In this document: piece after piece, positions 27,386-36,670 of the stretch
How positions within the stretch are numbered: position 1 is the first letter of the stretch
How the letters are laid out: each line of letters begins with the position of its first letter
Assembly (NCBI RefSeq): GCF_900115625.1
Contig: NZ_FOXD01000008.1
Location: 1-64,000, forward strand
Length of the DNA stretch: 64,000 nucleotides
Origin: Salibacterium halotolerans
GTDB taxonomy: Bacteria; Bacillota; Bacilli; Bacillales; Marinococcaceae
Direction of reading: 5' to 3'
The notes under the pieces: generated by a model
Told to the model about the DNA's origin: nothing
Seen by the model: only the letters and a program-made list of their open reading frames with translations
Databases searched by the model: none
Made by a program: the position numbers and the translations under genes

Positions 27386-27595
27386 GGAGCTGTATCAAAA
27401 GTCGTTAAAAGTAAAGGCATCCGCTGCAGGCGGACGCTTGCCGCGGGCAGCGCCTTAGCTACATCAAACGGTAAAACCACCGTTTGATGGGATCTTCGGC
27501 TGCTGCTCTTCCCGCTGGCGTCGCCGCCTTCCACTTCTGCCTGAAGTGAATATTCTATACCACTAAAAAGAATTTGCACTTTTTGATACAGCTCC
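27386..27595. mobile_element. MITE-like element with terminal inverted repeats
   Basis: GGAGCTGTATCAAAA at 27386 is matched by its inverse ending at 27595, giving 15-bp ends of a 210-bp element without a gene. The inside holds GC-rich inverted segments (CTTGCCGCGGGCAGCG and TTCCCGCTGGCGTCGCCGCC) and a CAAACGGT/ACCGTTTG hairpin. This layout matches the non-autonomous IS-derived repeats common in Bacillaceae. No target duplication is evident. Confidence 0.65.
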
Positions 27596-27642
27596 GCTAA
27601 AAAAATGGGCAGTTACATGAATACAGAGGAGCCACGGTAAAC

Positions 27643-29946
27643 ATGAGAAAAAGTCTGTTAACGAAATTAATCATGTTTGGATGTATTTTCAGTATTGTCC
27701 CGGTTTTGTTGGTAGGTATCTTTTCTTATGCTCACTCCTCAGAGGTGATGCAGGAAAAAGTAAACGATGAAAAAAAGCAGATGATCCGGCAGATTAACTC
27801 CAACGTGGAGCAGGTACTTCTGACGGTCGACCACAGCATGAACCATATTACCGCCAACCCGTTGATGGAAGAGGCGATCATGTCGAGCATGTCGGGCAGG
27901 GATTTTGAGATTTACAGGGATCTGAACGAATCGATACGCAAACTACATTCTTACAAAACGAAAGTGGAAGAAGTGGTTGTCCTTAATTTCAGGCATGACT
28001 GGATTTTGCAGAATGAAGGGGTGGCTGCCTTACGTGAACACCCGGATGAGAAGCAGTATCTGTCCTACCTCGACCTCGAATTTGATTCGAGCTGGGTGCT
28101 GATGCAGGATGAAGATTTTGAGGAGCAGATGAGTTACAGCGGCTGCAAAAACAGCATCGGCTTGATTAAAAAGCTGCCGGCAAAAAGAACGGACAAATAT
28201 GGGATGGCGATTGCCAAGATTCCAACGTGCGGCCTCGTTGAGATGATTAACATGGATGATCTCTCCGACGAAGTCATGATCACCGATGAAAACCATACCA
28301 TTGTCGTTCACAGCGATCCGTCCATGATCGGCAAAACACTGACCGAAACCGGCTATGTGGAATCAACTGCCGCCATGAAAGGAAAGCAGGGGCAGTTTGA
28401 CGTCGTCACAGACGAAACGCCGCGCACCGTGACATATTACAAATCGGATTTTAATCATTGGACTTATTTATCTTTTAATTCCATTGAAGAAATGACAAAA
28501 GAATCCCAGAGTATCGGGTGGTTCACCCTGATTATTATCATACTCTTGATAAGCGTGAGTCTGGCCGGTGTATTTATCGTCAGCCGCAAATTGTATTTTC
28601 CCGTCAACAAACTGGTGAAAAATATCGAAGAAACCTGGCCGGAGAAAAAGCCGTTGTCTACAAAAAATGAGCTGCAATATATTGAAGACCGGCTGCAGGA
28701 GATGTTTTCCTCCCATTCGGATCTGAAACAGCAACTGCACGACCATACGCAGCAGATTCAGCATTTGTTCATGAACAAACTGTATCTCGGCCGCTATACG
28801 ACCGGAGAAATCAAGGAGAAACTGGATTATTTTCAATTAAAAGAGCGCGTGGAGACATGGGATTATATGAATGTGCTCACGCTGCAGATTGATGCGCTTG
28901 ATCATTCCTCCTATGACTGGAAAGATATAGAGCTGCTTCACTTCGCCGTAACCAACATCGTCGAAGAATCGATTTCGATAGAAAACAAACTGCCGTCGGT
29001 ATGGATCGATAAAACCCTGGTAAGCCTCGTTGGATCCGGAACAGACTCGGTCCAGCACGCCAAAACGTGTATGTACGAAATCACAGAGCATATCCAGAAA
29101 AATATTAAAGATACCCTGCACATATCCACCAGTATCGGCATCAGTTCCACGTTTCATGAGATTAAACGGTCTTCGCGGGGCTATCTTGAAGGAATCGAAG
29201 CGCTGAAACACCGGATCAAGCTCGGCAAAGGGGTCGTCATTCATTTCAACAGCATCCACAAAGGGAAGCATTCCGTGATTTTTTCTTATCCGGAGCGGAC
29301 GGAAGAAGAATTGATCGATGCGGTGAAGATGGCTGAATCCGAAAAAGCCGGGGTGCTTTTGAACAAGTGGATTCAGAAGGCGTTCCAGAATTCGCAGTCG
29401 CCGCGGGAATACCAGATATCGATGATGCGGCTGTTGAACAATCTGCTTATTTTGAAGCAGGAAAGCGGCATCAGTTTCGAACAGCTGGAAATGTTCAATG
29501 CCTCGTTTTATGAAGAAGTATTAAAGCTGCAGATGCGAGACGAAGTGGAGGAATGGTTTAAAAGCAGGATGATTGAGCCGCTCATCCACGTTTTCGAGGC
29601 GCGGAGCCGGTCGCAGTATTTAAATATATCCGAGAAGATAATTGATTTGATCCACAAGCATTATGATGAAGATATCAGTCTCGAGGACTGCGCGGCGCGT
29701 CTGCATTACAATGCGAATTATTTAAGCAGCATCTTCAAGCAGGAGACGACGTTTACGTTCAGCGATTATTTAACGATGTACCGCTTCTCGGTGGCAAAGA
29801 AATGGTTAATGGATTCGGATATGACGATCAAGGAAATGGCGGAGAAGCTGCAGTATCGAAACTCCCAAAATTTCATCCGGTCATTTAAGAAACTCGAGAA
29901 TATGACCCCGGGGGAATACCGGCGGAAATACAAAAACGTATCTTAG
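27643..29946 (+). CDS. YesS-like membrane sensor with AraC HTH
   Basis: A 767-residue one-component regulator: helix 1 at about residues 10-30, an extracellular sensor (30-288), helix 2 (about 290-312), a HAMP-like and linker region, and a C-terminal AraC-type double HTH (about 663-765; ISLEDCAARLHYNANYLSSIFK and MTIKEMAEKLQYRNSQNFIR, then PGEYRR). Size and layout match YesS, which controls pectin and rhamnogalacturonan genes in B. subtilis. It lies between the pectinase and the ABC importer and probably activates both. Confidence 0.85.
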   Translation: MRKSLLTKLIMFGCIFSIVPVLLVGIFSYAHSSEVMQEKVNDEKKQMIRQINSNVEQVLLTVDHSMNHITANPLMEEAIMSSMSGRDFEIYRDLNESIRKLHSYKTKVEEVVVLNFRHDWILQNEGVAALREHPDEKQYLSYLDLEFDSSWVLMQDEDFEEQMSYSGCKNSIGLIKKLPAKRTDKYGMAIAKIPTCGLVEMINMDDLSDEVMITDENHTIVVHSDPSMIGKTLTETGYVESTAAMKGKQGQFDVVTDETPRTVTYYKSDFNHWTYLSFNSIEEMTKESQSIGWFTLIIIILLISVSLAGVFIVSRKLYFPVNKLVKNIEETWPEKKPLSTKNELQYIEDRLQEMFSSHSDLKQQLHDHTQQIQHLFMNKLYLGRYTTGEIKEKLDYFQLKERVETWDYMNVLTLQIDALDHSSYDWKDIELLHFAVTNIVEESISIENKLPSVWIDKTLVSLVGSGTDSVQHAKTCMYEITEHIQKNIKDTLHISTSIGISSTFHEIKRSSRGYLEGIEALKHRIKLGKGVVIHFNSIHKGKHSVIFSYPERTEEELIDAVKMAESEKAGVLLNKWIQKAFQNSQSPREYQISMMRLLNNLLILKQESGISFEQLEMFNASFYEEVLKLQMRDEVEEWFKSRMIEPLIHVFEARSRSQYLNISEKIIDLIHKHYDEDISLEDCAARLHYNANYLSSIFKQETTFTFSDYLTMYRFSVAKKWLMDSDMTIKEMAEKLQYRNSQNFIRSFKKLENMTPGEYRRKYKNVS

Positions 29947-29969
29947 TTCTCTGCGGCTTCCTTTGAAGA

Positions 29970-30008
29970 AAAGCCTGTGTTTTCCTTTATGGAATCCGGG
30001 CTTTTTTT
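29970..30008 (+). terminator. Terminator after the YesS-like gene
   Basis: AAGCCtG and CcGGGCTT pair at the base of an imperfect stem and are followed by TTTTTTT. Confidence 0.6.
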
Positions 30009-30201
30009 AAGATAACACGAAGGATATCAACGGTAATCATTGCTTCACATCAGCCTGTACATCTGGTCATCCGCGTCCTGCGTCGATGTATTGATTATGT
30101 TTTTTACAACCATGCCGGTGTAGGATAGTATCAAGCCGTTTGAAAAGGAAGGAAGTGTATGATTGCCAAAATGATGAAAAGGAGGGGGGCAAAGGGGCAG
30201 C

Positions 30202-30267
30202 ATGGCAGTTGTTGAAAGCAGATGGGTAGTGGCTGATTTCATTTTTACATGGGGGGATGAAACGTGA
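30202..30267 (+). other. Possible 21-aa leader ORF coupled to the ABC binding protein
   Basis: An ATG at 30202, preceded by GGAGGGGGG, opens a 21-codon frame whose TGA overlaps the GTG start of the next gene (GTGA). Coupled translation is possible, but the sequence has no other support. Confidence 0.25.
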
Positions 30268-31760
30268 AAATCAAACGCACGGCAGCGGTTTTCTGTTTGA
30301 TTGGTGTGGTGTCGGCAGCTTGTTCGAACAATAATGAAAGCGCTTCAAATGAAGAAAACGGCGGGTCGGGGACGATTGAGATTATGTCGAATCTGCACAC
30401 GCCGGAAGTGCCGGAACCTCTTATTGAAGAAAAGGTGGAGGAGCAGACCGGCGTCGACCTGTCCATCAACTGGGTGCCCGATAACAACTATAACGACCGG
30501 CTGAATACCGCCTTTTCTACGGGAACCTTGCCGGATGTGGTGTATGTCAATTTTAATCATTATAATCAATTCAAAGACGCGATCCGGGATGGCCAGTTTT
30601 GGGAGATAGGGCCTTATCTCGATGAGTATGAAAACCTGAGCAAACTGAAAGACAATGTGCTCGACAATTCCCGTGTGGATGGAAAATTGTATGCGCTTTA
30701 TCAGGGTCGTCCTCTGTCCAGGCAGGGTTTGATTTACAGAAAAGACTGGGCGGAACAGCTGGGCCTTGATGGACCGCCGGAAACGACGGAAGAATTCTTT
30801 GAATACGCGAAAGCTTTCACCGAACAGGATCCCGATCAGGATGGACAGGACGATACGATCGGCCTGACGGACCGGGAAGATCTTGTGTACGGCGCGTTTA
30901 AAACGGTGTCTTCCTGGTTCGGTACGCCGAATGACTGGGGGGTTCAGGACGGGGAAATCCGGCCGGAGTTCATGTTCCCGGAATATATGGATACGATGAA
31001 ATTTTTCAGAAGATTATATGAAAACAGTTACATTAATCAGGATTTCCCGGTGACGAGTAAGTCCGACCAACAGGATATGTTCAAAAACGGAACCGCGGGT
31101 CTTTATGTAGGCTCGATGGGCGACGTCGGAAGTCTTTACAACGATGCGAAAAATATTAACCCGGACGTGGAATACGATGTGCACAACCGGGTCAAGGGAC
31201 CGGACGGTGAATACGGTATATGGTCCATTCCAGGCTTCGGTTCGCTGCAGTTATTCCCGAAATCGGCTGTGGAAACAGAACAGGAACTGCATAAAATCCT
31301 TGGTTTCTTTGACCGCTTGATGACAGCTGAAACGGCTAATCTTATTTCCTGGGGAATAAAAGGCGAACACTATACGGTGGAAGATGGAAAAGCGGTTATG
31401 ACGCAGGACAGTCAGAAATTCGACCGCGAAGTGAAACCATACCAGTCTTTGGAGATCGGGGAACCTGCAACGAATGGAAGCTATCAGCTTAAAGCAGAGT
31501 ATCCACCAAAGGCAAAATCAGAAGAACTTAATAGAGATAACGAAGACTTTCTGATAGAGGATCCTACGCTGACGCTGGACTCGGAAACGTATCTGCAGAA
31601 AGGAACGAGACTGCAGCAGGGCATTAACGATGCGACGTACAACTTCATTTTGGGCGAGCTGGATGAAGAAGGCTTTCAGCAGGCTATCGAGACGTGGAGA
31701 AACAACGGAGGAAACCAGATTATCGAGGAATACACGCAGTCCTATGAGGAATCGCAGTAA
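30264..31760 (+). CDS. CUT1 ABC sugar-binding lipoprotein (LplA/YtcQ-like)
   Basis: A 498-residue family 1 solute-binding lipoprotein. The lipobox is SAAC at residue 20. Its length and the EKVEEQTGVDLSINWV opening place it with the LplA/YtcQ group, whose members bind oligogalacturonides or rhamnogalacturonan fragments. GTG at 30264 follows GGGGGG. It heads an operon with two permeases, GH43, a lipoprotein and YesL; no ATPase gene is present, so it probably uses the shared MsmX-type ATPase known in Bacillus. Confidence 0.88.
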   Translation: MKIKRTAAVFCLIGVVSAACSNNNESASNEENGGSGTIEIMSNLHTPEVPEPLIEEKVEEQTGVDLSINWVPDNNYNDRLNTAFSTGTLPDVVYVNFNHYNQFKDAIRDGQFWEIGPYLDEYENLSKLKDNVLDNSRVDGKLYALYQGRPLSRQGLIYRKDWAEQLGLDGPPETTEEFFEYAKAFTEQDPDQDGQDDTIGLTDREDLVYGAFKTVSSWFGTPNDWGVQDGEIRPEFMFPEYMDTMKFFRRLYENSYINQDFPVTSKSDQQDMFKNGTAGLYVGSMGDVGSLYNDAKNINPDVEYDVHNRVKGPDGEYGIWSIPGFGSLQLFPKSAVETEQELHKILGFFDRLMTAETANLISWGIKGEHYTVEDGKAVMTQDSQKFDREVKPYQSLEIGEPATNGSYQLKAEYPPKAKSEELNRDNEDFLIEDPTLTLDSETYLQKGTRLQQGINDATYNFILGELDEEGFQQAIETWRNNGGNQIIEEYTQSYEESQ

Positions 31761-31858
31761 ACGCACGTCAACGAAAGAAAAGGCCGCCCGCCGCGGAGAA
31801 TGTATCTTCGCGGCGGCACACGGCCGACCCTCCTATATAGAAAGGGTGAGAAAAACGA

Positions 31859-32818
31859 ATGCAGAGTCAGACAGAGACGAATGCAGGGCAGGTTCTCTCC
31901 AAAAACAAGAAGTGGGAACTGCTCAAAAAGCGGATGAAGAAAAATAAACTGATCTATCTGATGATTCTTCCGGGTCTGTTGTATTTTTTCGTGTACAAGT
32001 ACATTCCGATGTACGGGTTGATCATATCGTTTCAGGACTATAAACCGTACCTCGGGATTACGGGAAGCGAATGGGTGGGATTTGAGCATTTCAAACGGTT
32101 ATTCGCCGATCCTGATTTCTGGATGATATTTAAGAACACGCTGGTGCTGTTTGGATTACAGTTGGTTATTTTCTTCCCGGTGCCTATCATTCTATCGCTT
32201 ATGCTCAATGAAGTGCGGAGCATGCCGTTGAAACGGTCGGTGCAGACACTGATTTACATCCCCCACTTTATGTCGTGGGTGATTATTGTGTCGATTACCT
32301 ACGTTCTTCTCACGATGGATGGCGGGATTGTGAACGGACTGCTGCAGCAGGCTGGTTTTCAGGAAGTCAATTTCCTGTTGAACCCGGACTGGTTCCGGCC
32401 CATGTATATCCTGCAGGTCATCTGGCGTGAAGCGGGCTGGGGCACGATTATTTTCCTGGCAGCGATTGCGGCGGTCGATGCGCAGTTATATGAAGCGGCC
32501 AAAATCGACGGCGCCGGCCGGTTCCGGCAGATGTGGCATATTACCCTGCCTGCGATCAAAGGGGTTATCGTCATTCTGCTTATCCTGAAAATTGGCGATG
32601 TGCTGGAACTTGGATTTGAACACGTCTATCTTTTACTGAATTCGTCGAACCGGGAAGTAGCGGAGATATTCGATACGTACGTGTATACAGCGGGTCTGAA
32701 GCAGGGGCAATTCAGTTACAGCACGGCCGTCGGGTTTTTTAAAGGACTGGTCGGACTGGTATTGGTTGTGATCGCGAACTGGCTCGCCAAGAAAGCAGGA
32801 GAAGAAGGTGTGTATTAG
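31859..32818 (+). CDS. ABC sugar permease (LplB-like)
   Basis: A 319-residue inner-membrane permease with six helices and the EAA loop (YEAAKIDGAGRFRQMWHITLPAI near residue 210) that contacts the ATPase. It is the first of two permeases for the binding protein upstream. The 98-base gap after the binding-protein gene contains an imperfect GCCGCCCGCCGCGG/CGGCGG hairpin that may process the mRNA and lower permease levels. Confidence 0.9.
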   Translation: MQSQTETNAGQVLSKNKKWELLKKRMKKNKLIYLMILPGLLYFFVYKYIPMYGLIISFQDYKPYLGITGSEWVGFEHFKRLFADPDFWMIFKNTLVLFGLQLVIFFPVPIILSLMLNEVRSMPLKRSVQTLIYIPHFMSWVIIVSITYVLLTMDGGIVNGLLQQAGFQEVNFLLNPDWFRPMYILQVIWREAGWGTIIFLAAIAAVDAQLYEAAKIDGAGRFRQMWHITLPAIKGVIVILLILKIGDVLELGFEHVYLLLNSSNREVAEIFDTYVYTAGLKQGQFSYSTAVGFFKGLVGLVLVVIANWLAKKAGEEGVY

Positions 32819-32839
32819 GGTGTCTGGAGGAGGATAAAA

Positions 32840-33715
32840 ATGATTGAGGATAAAACAGCCGGCGGGCGCTTGTTTACCGTTGTCAATATTACACTGCTGC
32901 TTCTTTTTGCCTTGCTTTGTATTCTGCCCTTTATGCACGTCATTGCCGGGTCGTTTACAACAAGTGCGGAACTTGCTGAAAAAAAGTTTGTTATCTTTCC
33001 GACTAATTGGAGTATCGATGCCTACAAGTATATTTTCTCGACGGATACGATTTTCCGGGCGCTGCTCGTTTCGATTTTCGTGACGGCGGGAGGGACGCTG
33101 TGGAGCATGCTGCTGTCGGTGCTCACCGGGTACGGGATGTCGCGCAAAGACCTGCCGGGCCGGCGGGTGATTATGTTTTTTATCGTGTTTACGCTGCTGT
33201 TTAACGGCGGCATGATTCCAACGTTTCTTGTCGTGCAGCAGACGGGGCTGCTGAATTCCCTGCTCGCGCTCGTCATACCGGTGTCGATTAATGCGTTCAA
33301 CATGATTATTTTAAAAACGTTCTTTCAGAATCTGCCGGCGAGCCTCGAGGAATCCGCGAGAATGGATGGCTGTAATGATTTCGGGATCCTGTTCCGCATC
33401 GTGATTCCGTGTTCGATGCCGGCCATCGCGACGATTTCCCTGTTTTACGCGGTGACGTATTGGAATACGTATATGCATGCGATCCTGTATCTGGAGGATG
33501 CATCGAAATGGCCCGTTCAGGTGCTGCTGCGGCAGATCGTTGTTCTTGCGAGCGGGATGAACTATGACGGCTCCACCTACATGGATGTGCCGCCGCCGGA
33601 ACAATCCGTCAAAATGGCCGTCATCGTCGTCGCCACCATCCCCGTACTTCTCGTCTACCCATTTTTGCAGAAGCATTTTGCCAAAGGAGCCCTGCTCGGA
33701 TCCGTGAAAGGATAA
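32840..33715 (+). CDS. ABC sugar permease (LplC/YtcP-like)
   Basis: A 291-residue permease with six helices and the EAA loop LEESARMDGCNDFGIL near residue 175. The N-terminal helix and the final LLGSVKG are typical of the YtcP/LplC group. GGAGGAGG precedes the ATG. It pairs with the LplB-like subunit. Confidence 0.9.
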   Translation: MIEDKTAGGRLFTVVNITLLLLFALLCILPFMHVIAGSFTTSAELAEKKFVIFPTNWSIDAYKYIFSTDTIFRALLVSIFVTAGGTLWSMLLSVLTGYGMSRKDLPGRRVIMFFIVFTLLFNGGMIPTFLVVQQTGLLNSLLALVIPVSINAFNMIILKTFFQNLPASLEESARMDGCNDFGILFRIVIPCSMPAIATISLFYAVTYWNTYMHAILYLEDASKWPVQVLLRQIVVLASGMNYDGSTYMDVPPPEQSVKMAVIVVATIPVLLVYPFLQKHFAKGALLGSVKG

Positions 33716-33759
33716 CAGACCAGGACAGTATATTCGAAAGAAAAGGGAGGAATTCATTG

Positions 33760-35325
33760 ATGAATACTTTTAAAAATCCGGTACTGCAGGGATTTTATCC
33801 GGATCCATCGATATGCCGCGTGGGAGAAGATTATTATATGGTCACTTCGACTTTTGAGTATTTTCCGGGGGTTCCGATTTTTCACAGCAAAGACCTTGTG
33901 AACTGGAAACAGATCGGCCATGTGCTCGACCGGCCCTCCCAGCTGGATCTTGAGGGCACACCGCCGTCACGGGGCATTTACGCGCCGACGATCCGCTATC
34001 ACGACGGTGTATTCTATATGATTACCACGTTCGTCGTCAGCCGCGAAGGAGAACGGCAGAACTTCTACGTCACCGCCGAAGACCCCGCCGGTCCCTGGTC
34101 GGACCCGAACTGGCTGAAAGGCGCTCCCGGCATTGATCCTTCGCTTTTTTTCGACACGGATGGAAGGGTGTATTACACGGGCAACCGTAAGCCGCCGCGG
34201 GGCCGGGAATATGCCAAACACAATGAAATCTGGATGCAGGAGCTGGATCTAAAGACGAAGCAGCTGACCGGCGAGGTGTACAGCTTGTGGGAAGGAGCAC
34301 TCAAAACCGCCCACGCCCAGGAAGCACCGCATCTCTATTTTGAAAACGGCTGGTACTATTTAATGATCGCAGAAGGCGGCACCGGGTTCACCCATGCGGT
34401 GACGATGGCGCGAAGCCGTAACATCACCGGGCCGTATGAGGGATGCAGGCGGAATCCGATTCTGACCCACCGGCATCTCGGCAGGCTGGCTGACATCACA
34501 AACGTCGGCCACGCGGATATCGTAAAGACGCAAAACGGGGAGTGGTGGATGGTCTGCCTCGCCTCGCGTCCGTATGGGGGAGAGTACCGCAACCTCGGCC
34601 GGGAAACCTTTCTCGTTCCGTTTACGTGGGAAGATGAGTGGCCGCTTGTGCATCCGGGCAAAGGCGTCATCGAGCGGGAAATGAAGCGCCCCGACCTGCC
34701 GGATACGCCCTGGGAGACAATGGAGGCGTGTGATCATTTTGATATGGATACCCTGCGTGATGTATGGAACTTCATCCGAACGCCGCACGACTCGTTTTGG
34801 TCGCTCAATGACAGACCGGGTTATCTTAGGCTGAGAACGAAAAAAGAAGCGGTCACCGAGGTGGCCAACCCAAGTTTTGCCGGGCGGAGGCAGCAGCATC
34901 TATCGATGACCGTTCAAGCGGCGATGGAATTTCAGCCGGCACAACCCGGGGAAACGGCGGGACTGCTGCTTCTTCAGAATCATAACTATCAATTCCGCCT
35001 GGAGTACGGGGAGTTTCCTGACGGGCGCGGCATCCGGGTCGTGAAACGAACAGACGGAGAGGAACAGGTTCTCGGTCGTATGGCATGTGATGGGAAGCGG
35101 CTTGTCCTGAAAGTCACGGCCCGGGGGCAGTCGTACAGCTTTTTTGCAGGAGACGGGGAAGATTCTATGGACCCCGTGGCAGAAGACGCGGACGGCAGAA
35201 TTCTTAGCACTGACATGGCAGGCGGTTTTACCGGAGCCTATATCGGCATGTTCACATCAAGCAACGGGCGGGAGAGTTCCAATCATGCCGACTTTGATTG
35301 GTTCTGTTACGAGGGGCAGGATTAA
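33760..35325 (+). CDS. GH43 beta-xylosidase / alpha-arabinofuranosidase
   Basis: A 521-residue cytosolic enzyme without signal peptide. The five-blade propeller has the expected acids: Asp in FYPDPSI near residue 14, Asp in GIDPSLFF near 124 and Glu in QEAPHLYF near 187. A beta-sandwich C-terminal domain (about 325-520) is the GH43_C2 type that shapes the active site. It probably trims imported arabinose- or xylose-decorated oligomers. ATG at 33760 is chosen over the TTG just before it. It belongs to the importer operon. Confidence 0.88.
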   Translation: MNTFKNPVLQGFYPDPSICRVGEDYYMVTSTFEYFPGVPIFHSKDLVNWKQIGHVLDRPSQLDLEGTPPSRGIYAPTIRYHDGVFYMITTFVVSREGERQNFYVTAEDPAGPWSDPNWLKGAPGIDPSLFFDTDGRVYYTGNRKPPRGREYAKHNEIWMQELDLKTKQLTGEVYSLWEGALKTAHAQEAPHLYFENGWYYLMIAEGGTGFTHAVTMARSRNITGPYEGCRRNPILTHRHLGRLADITNVGHADIVKTQNGEWWMVCLASRPYGGEYRNLGRETFLVPFTWEDEWPLVHPGKGVIEREMKRPDLPDTPWETMEACDHFDMDTLRDVWNFIRTPHDSFWSLNDRPGYLRLRTKKEAVTEVANPSFAGRRQQHLSMTVQAAMEFQPAQPGETAGLLLLQNHNYQFRLEYGEFPDGRGIRVVKRTDGEEQVLGRMACDGKRLVLKVTARGQSYSFFAGDGEDSMDPVAEDADGRILSTDMAGGFTGAYIGMFTSSNGRESSNHADFDWFCYEGQD

Positions 35326-35328
35326 AAA

Positions 35329-35862
35329 ATGAAAAATCACGTGATCACCGCCGCGGTCTTTGCCTGCCTGCTGCTTGGGAGCGGATGCGGGCAGGAAGAC
35401 AGCGGGGTGGAGATTCAGGTGTACGCCGATGACGTGAAAAAGAACTGGAATGCCGCGAATATGCCGCCTGTTCCGGAAGATACCAAGGTAATGGTTTATC
35501 CGTCGCTCGTGGAGAAATTTGTCGTGGAAGTAGCGGGGCACGATGGAGATATTTTCATCGTGGAAGAGCCGATGTTACAGGCCGCGCTGGACCCTGAGGG
35601 CCTGCATTCCCTGCAGGAACTGGAGGTAGGAAGCGGAGGGGCCGTTTTCAGAAAAGACCAGGGCATGGTATACGCTGCCGTCGTTGGGGAAGACGCTTCC
35701 CTGCTGCGGCGGGCAGATGTCTCTGTCAGCACACCACTTATTGCCGTCATTCCGGCGTATAGTGATAAAAAAGAGCAGTCACTCCGTATTCTAAAGCAGG
35801 CGCTGGCCGAACCGCGTCTGCTGCAAAAGGGAGGGGAAGGAACATGGAATTCAACGGGTTAA
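35329..35862 (+). CDS. Small lipoprotein of the importer operon
   Basis: A 177-residue exported lipoprotein with lipobox LGSGC at about residue 20. The rest is a compact mixed fold with no recognised family. It starts three bases after the GH43 stop and overlaps the YesL start by 19 bases, so it is translated with them. Its place between GH43 and YesL suggests an accessory role for the importer; the function is not known. Confidence 0.6.
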   Translation: MKNHVITAAVFACLLLGSGCGQEDSGVEIQVYADDVKKNWNAANMPPVPEDTKVMVYPSLVEKFVVEVAGHDGDIFIVEEPMLQAALDPEGLHSLQELEVGSGGAVFRKDQGMVYAAVVGEDASLLRRADVSVSTPLIAVIPAYSDKKEQSLRILKQALAEPRLLQKGGEGTWNSTG

Positions 35863-36461
35863 TGGCGGGATTTTATAAAATAAGTCTTCTTATTTCCCGG
35901 ATGGCGTACGTGAACATCCTTTGGCTTGCTTTCACCCTGGCCGGCCTCGTCGTGTTCGGTTTCATGCCGGCGACGGTGGCGATGTTTTCCGTTGTACGCC
36001 AGTGGATTAACAAAAATACCGATGTAGAGGTGTTCCGCTTTTTCTGGAAGACGTATAAAACGGAATTTCTGAAATCCAACGCCCTCGGAGCCGTCCTGCT
36101 TGTGACAGGCACGCTGCTTTATATGAATTTTCAGTTGGTGCAGGCTTCGGCGTGGTGGATGATGATGCTGCGTTATTTCTTTCTTGTGCTGAGTACAGGA
36201 TTTGCGGTCATGCTGCTGTTTATTTTTCCAGCTTACGCGCATTTTGAGTTGAAAATCCCGCATTACATCCGGACGGCGCTGCTCGTTGGTCTGTCTTACC
36301 CGCATTACGCGTTTGCGATGGGGGTGGGCATTTACGGAATGCAGGAGCTGCTGTTGTTCGCGCCCGGCTTTATCCCGTTTTTTGCGGCAAGCTGTACCGG
36401 GTACCTGATCATGTGGCTGGCTGACAAAGCGTTTAAAAAACTGCGCTATCAGCCGGGTTAG
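35844..36461 (+). CDS. YesL-family (DUF624) membrane protein
   Basis: A 205-residue protein with five or six helices of the YesL family, which is almost always encoded beside CUT1 sugar importers in Bacillus. The role is unknown, perhaps transporter assembly. It is the last gene of the operon; a terminator follows at 36572. ATG at 35844 follows GGAAGGA inside the upstream gene. Confidence 0.85.
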   Translation: MEFNGLMAGFYKISLLISRMAYVNILWLAFTLAGLVVFGFMPATVAMFSVVRQWINKNTDVEVFRFFWKTYKTEFLKSNALGAVLLVTGTLLYMNFQLVQASAWWMMMLRYFFLVLSTGFAVMLLFIFPAYAHFELKIPHYIRTALLVGLSYPHYAFAMGVGIYGMQELLLFAPGFIPFFAASCTGYLIMWLADKAFKKLRYQPG

Positions 36462-36571
36462 GAAATAACCAACACAAGACGCTGGAATGCAAGATTATAG
36501 ATTATTTTGAGCACATGGAATGCCATATTCACAACCAAATCTTGATAGAAAATAGAAACGTATAAGTCAAC

Positions 36572-36608
36572 AAAAAGACGCGCTTGTGTGATAAGACGTC
36601 TTTCTTTG
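36572..36608 (+). terminator. Terminator of the first importer operon
   Basis: AAAGACG and CGTCTTT enclose a 16-base loop and are followed by CTTTGT. The A-run before the stem lets it act on the minus strand too. Confidence 0.6.
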
Positions 36609-36612
36609 TCGT

Positions 36613-36639
36613 TGTCACAAATCAGCGCCTTCCATCGTT
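36613..36639 (+). promoter_or_regulatory. ECF41-type promoter
   Basis: TGTCACA (36613-36619), a 16-base spacer and CGTT (36636-36639) match the reported ECF41 promoter (TGTCACA, N16, CGTC) with one mismatch. It lies 31 bases before the oxidoreductase gene that precedes the ECF41 sigma gene, which fits autoregulation. Confidence 0.7.
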
Positions 36640-36670
36640 TTATTTGTAAAACGTAAGAAGGAGCTGAAGC

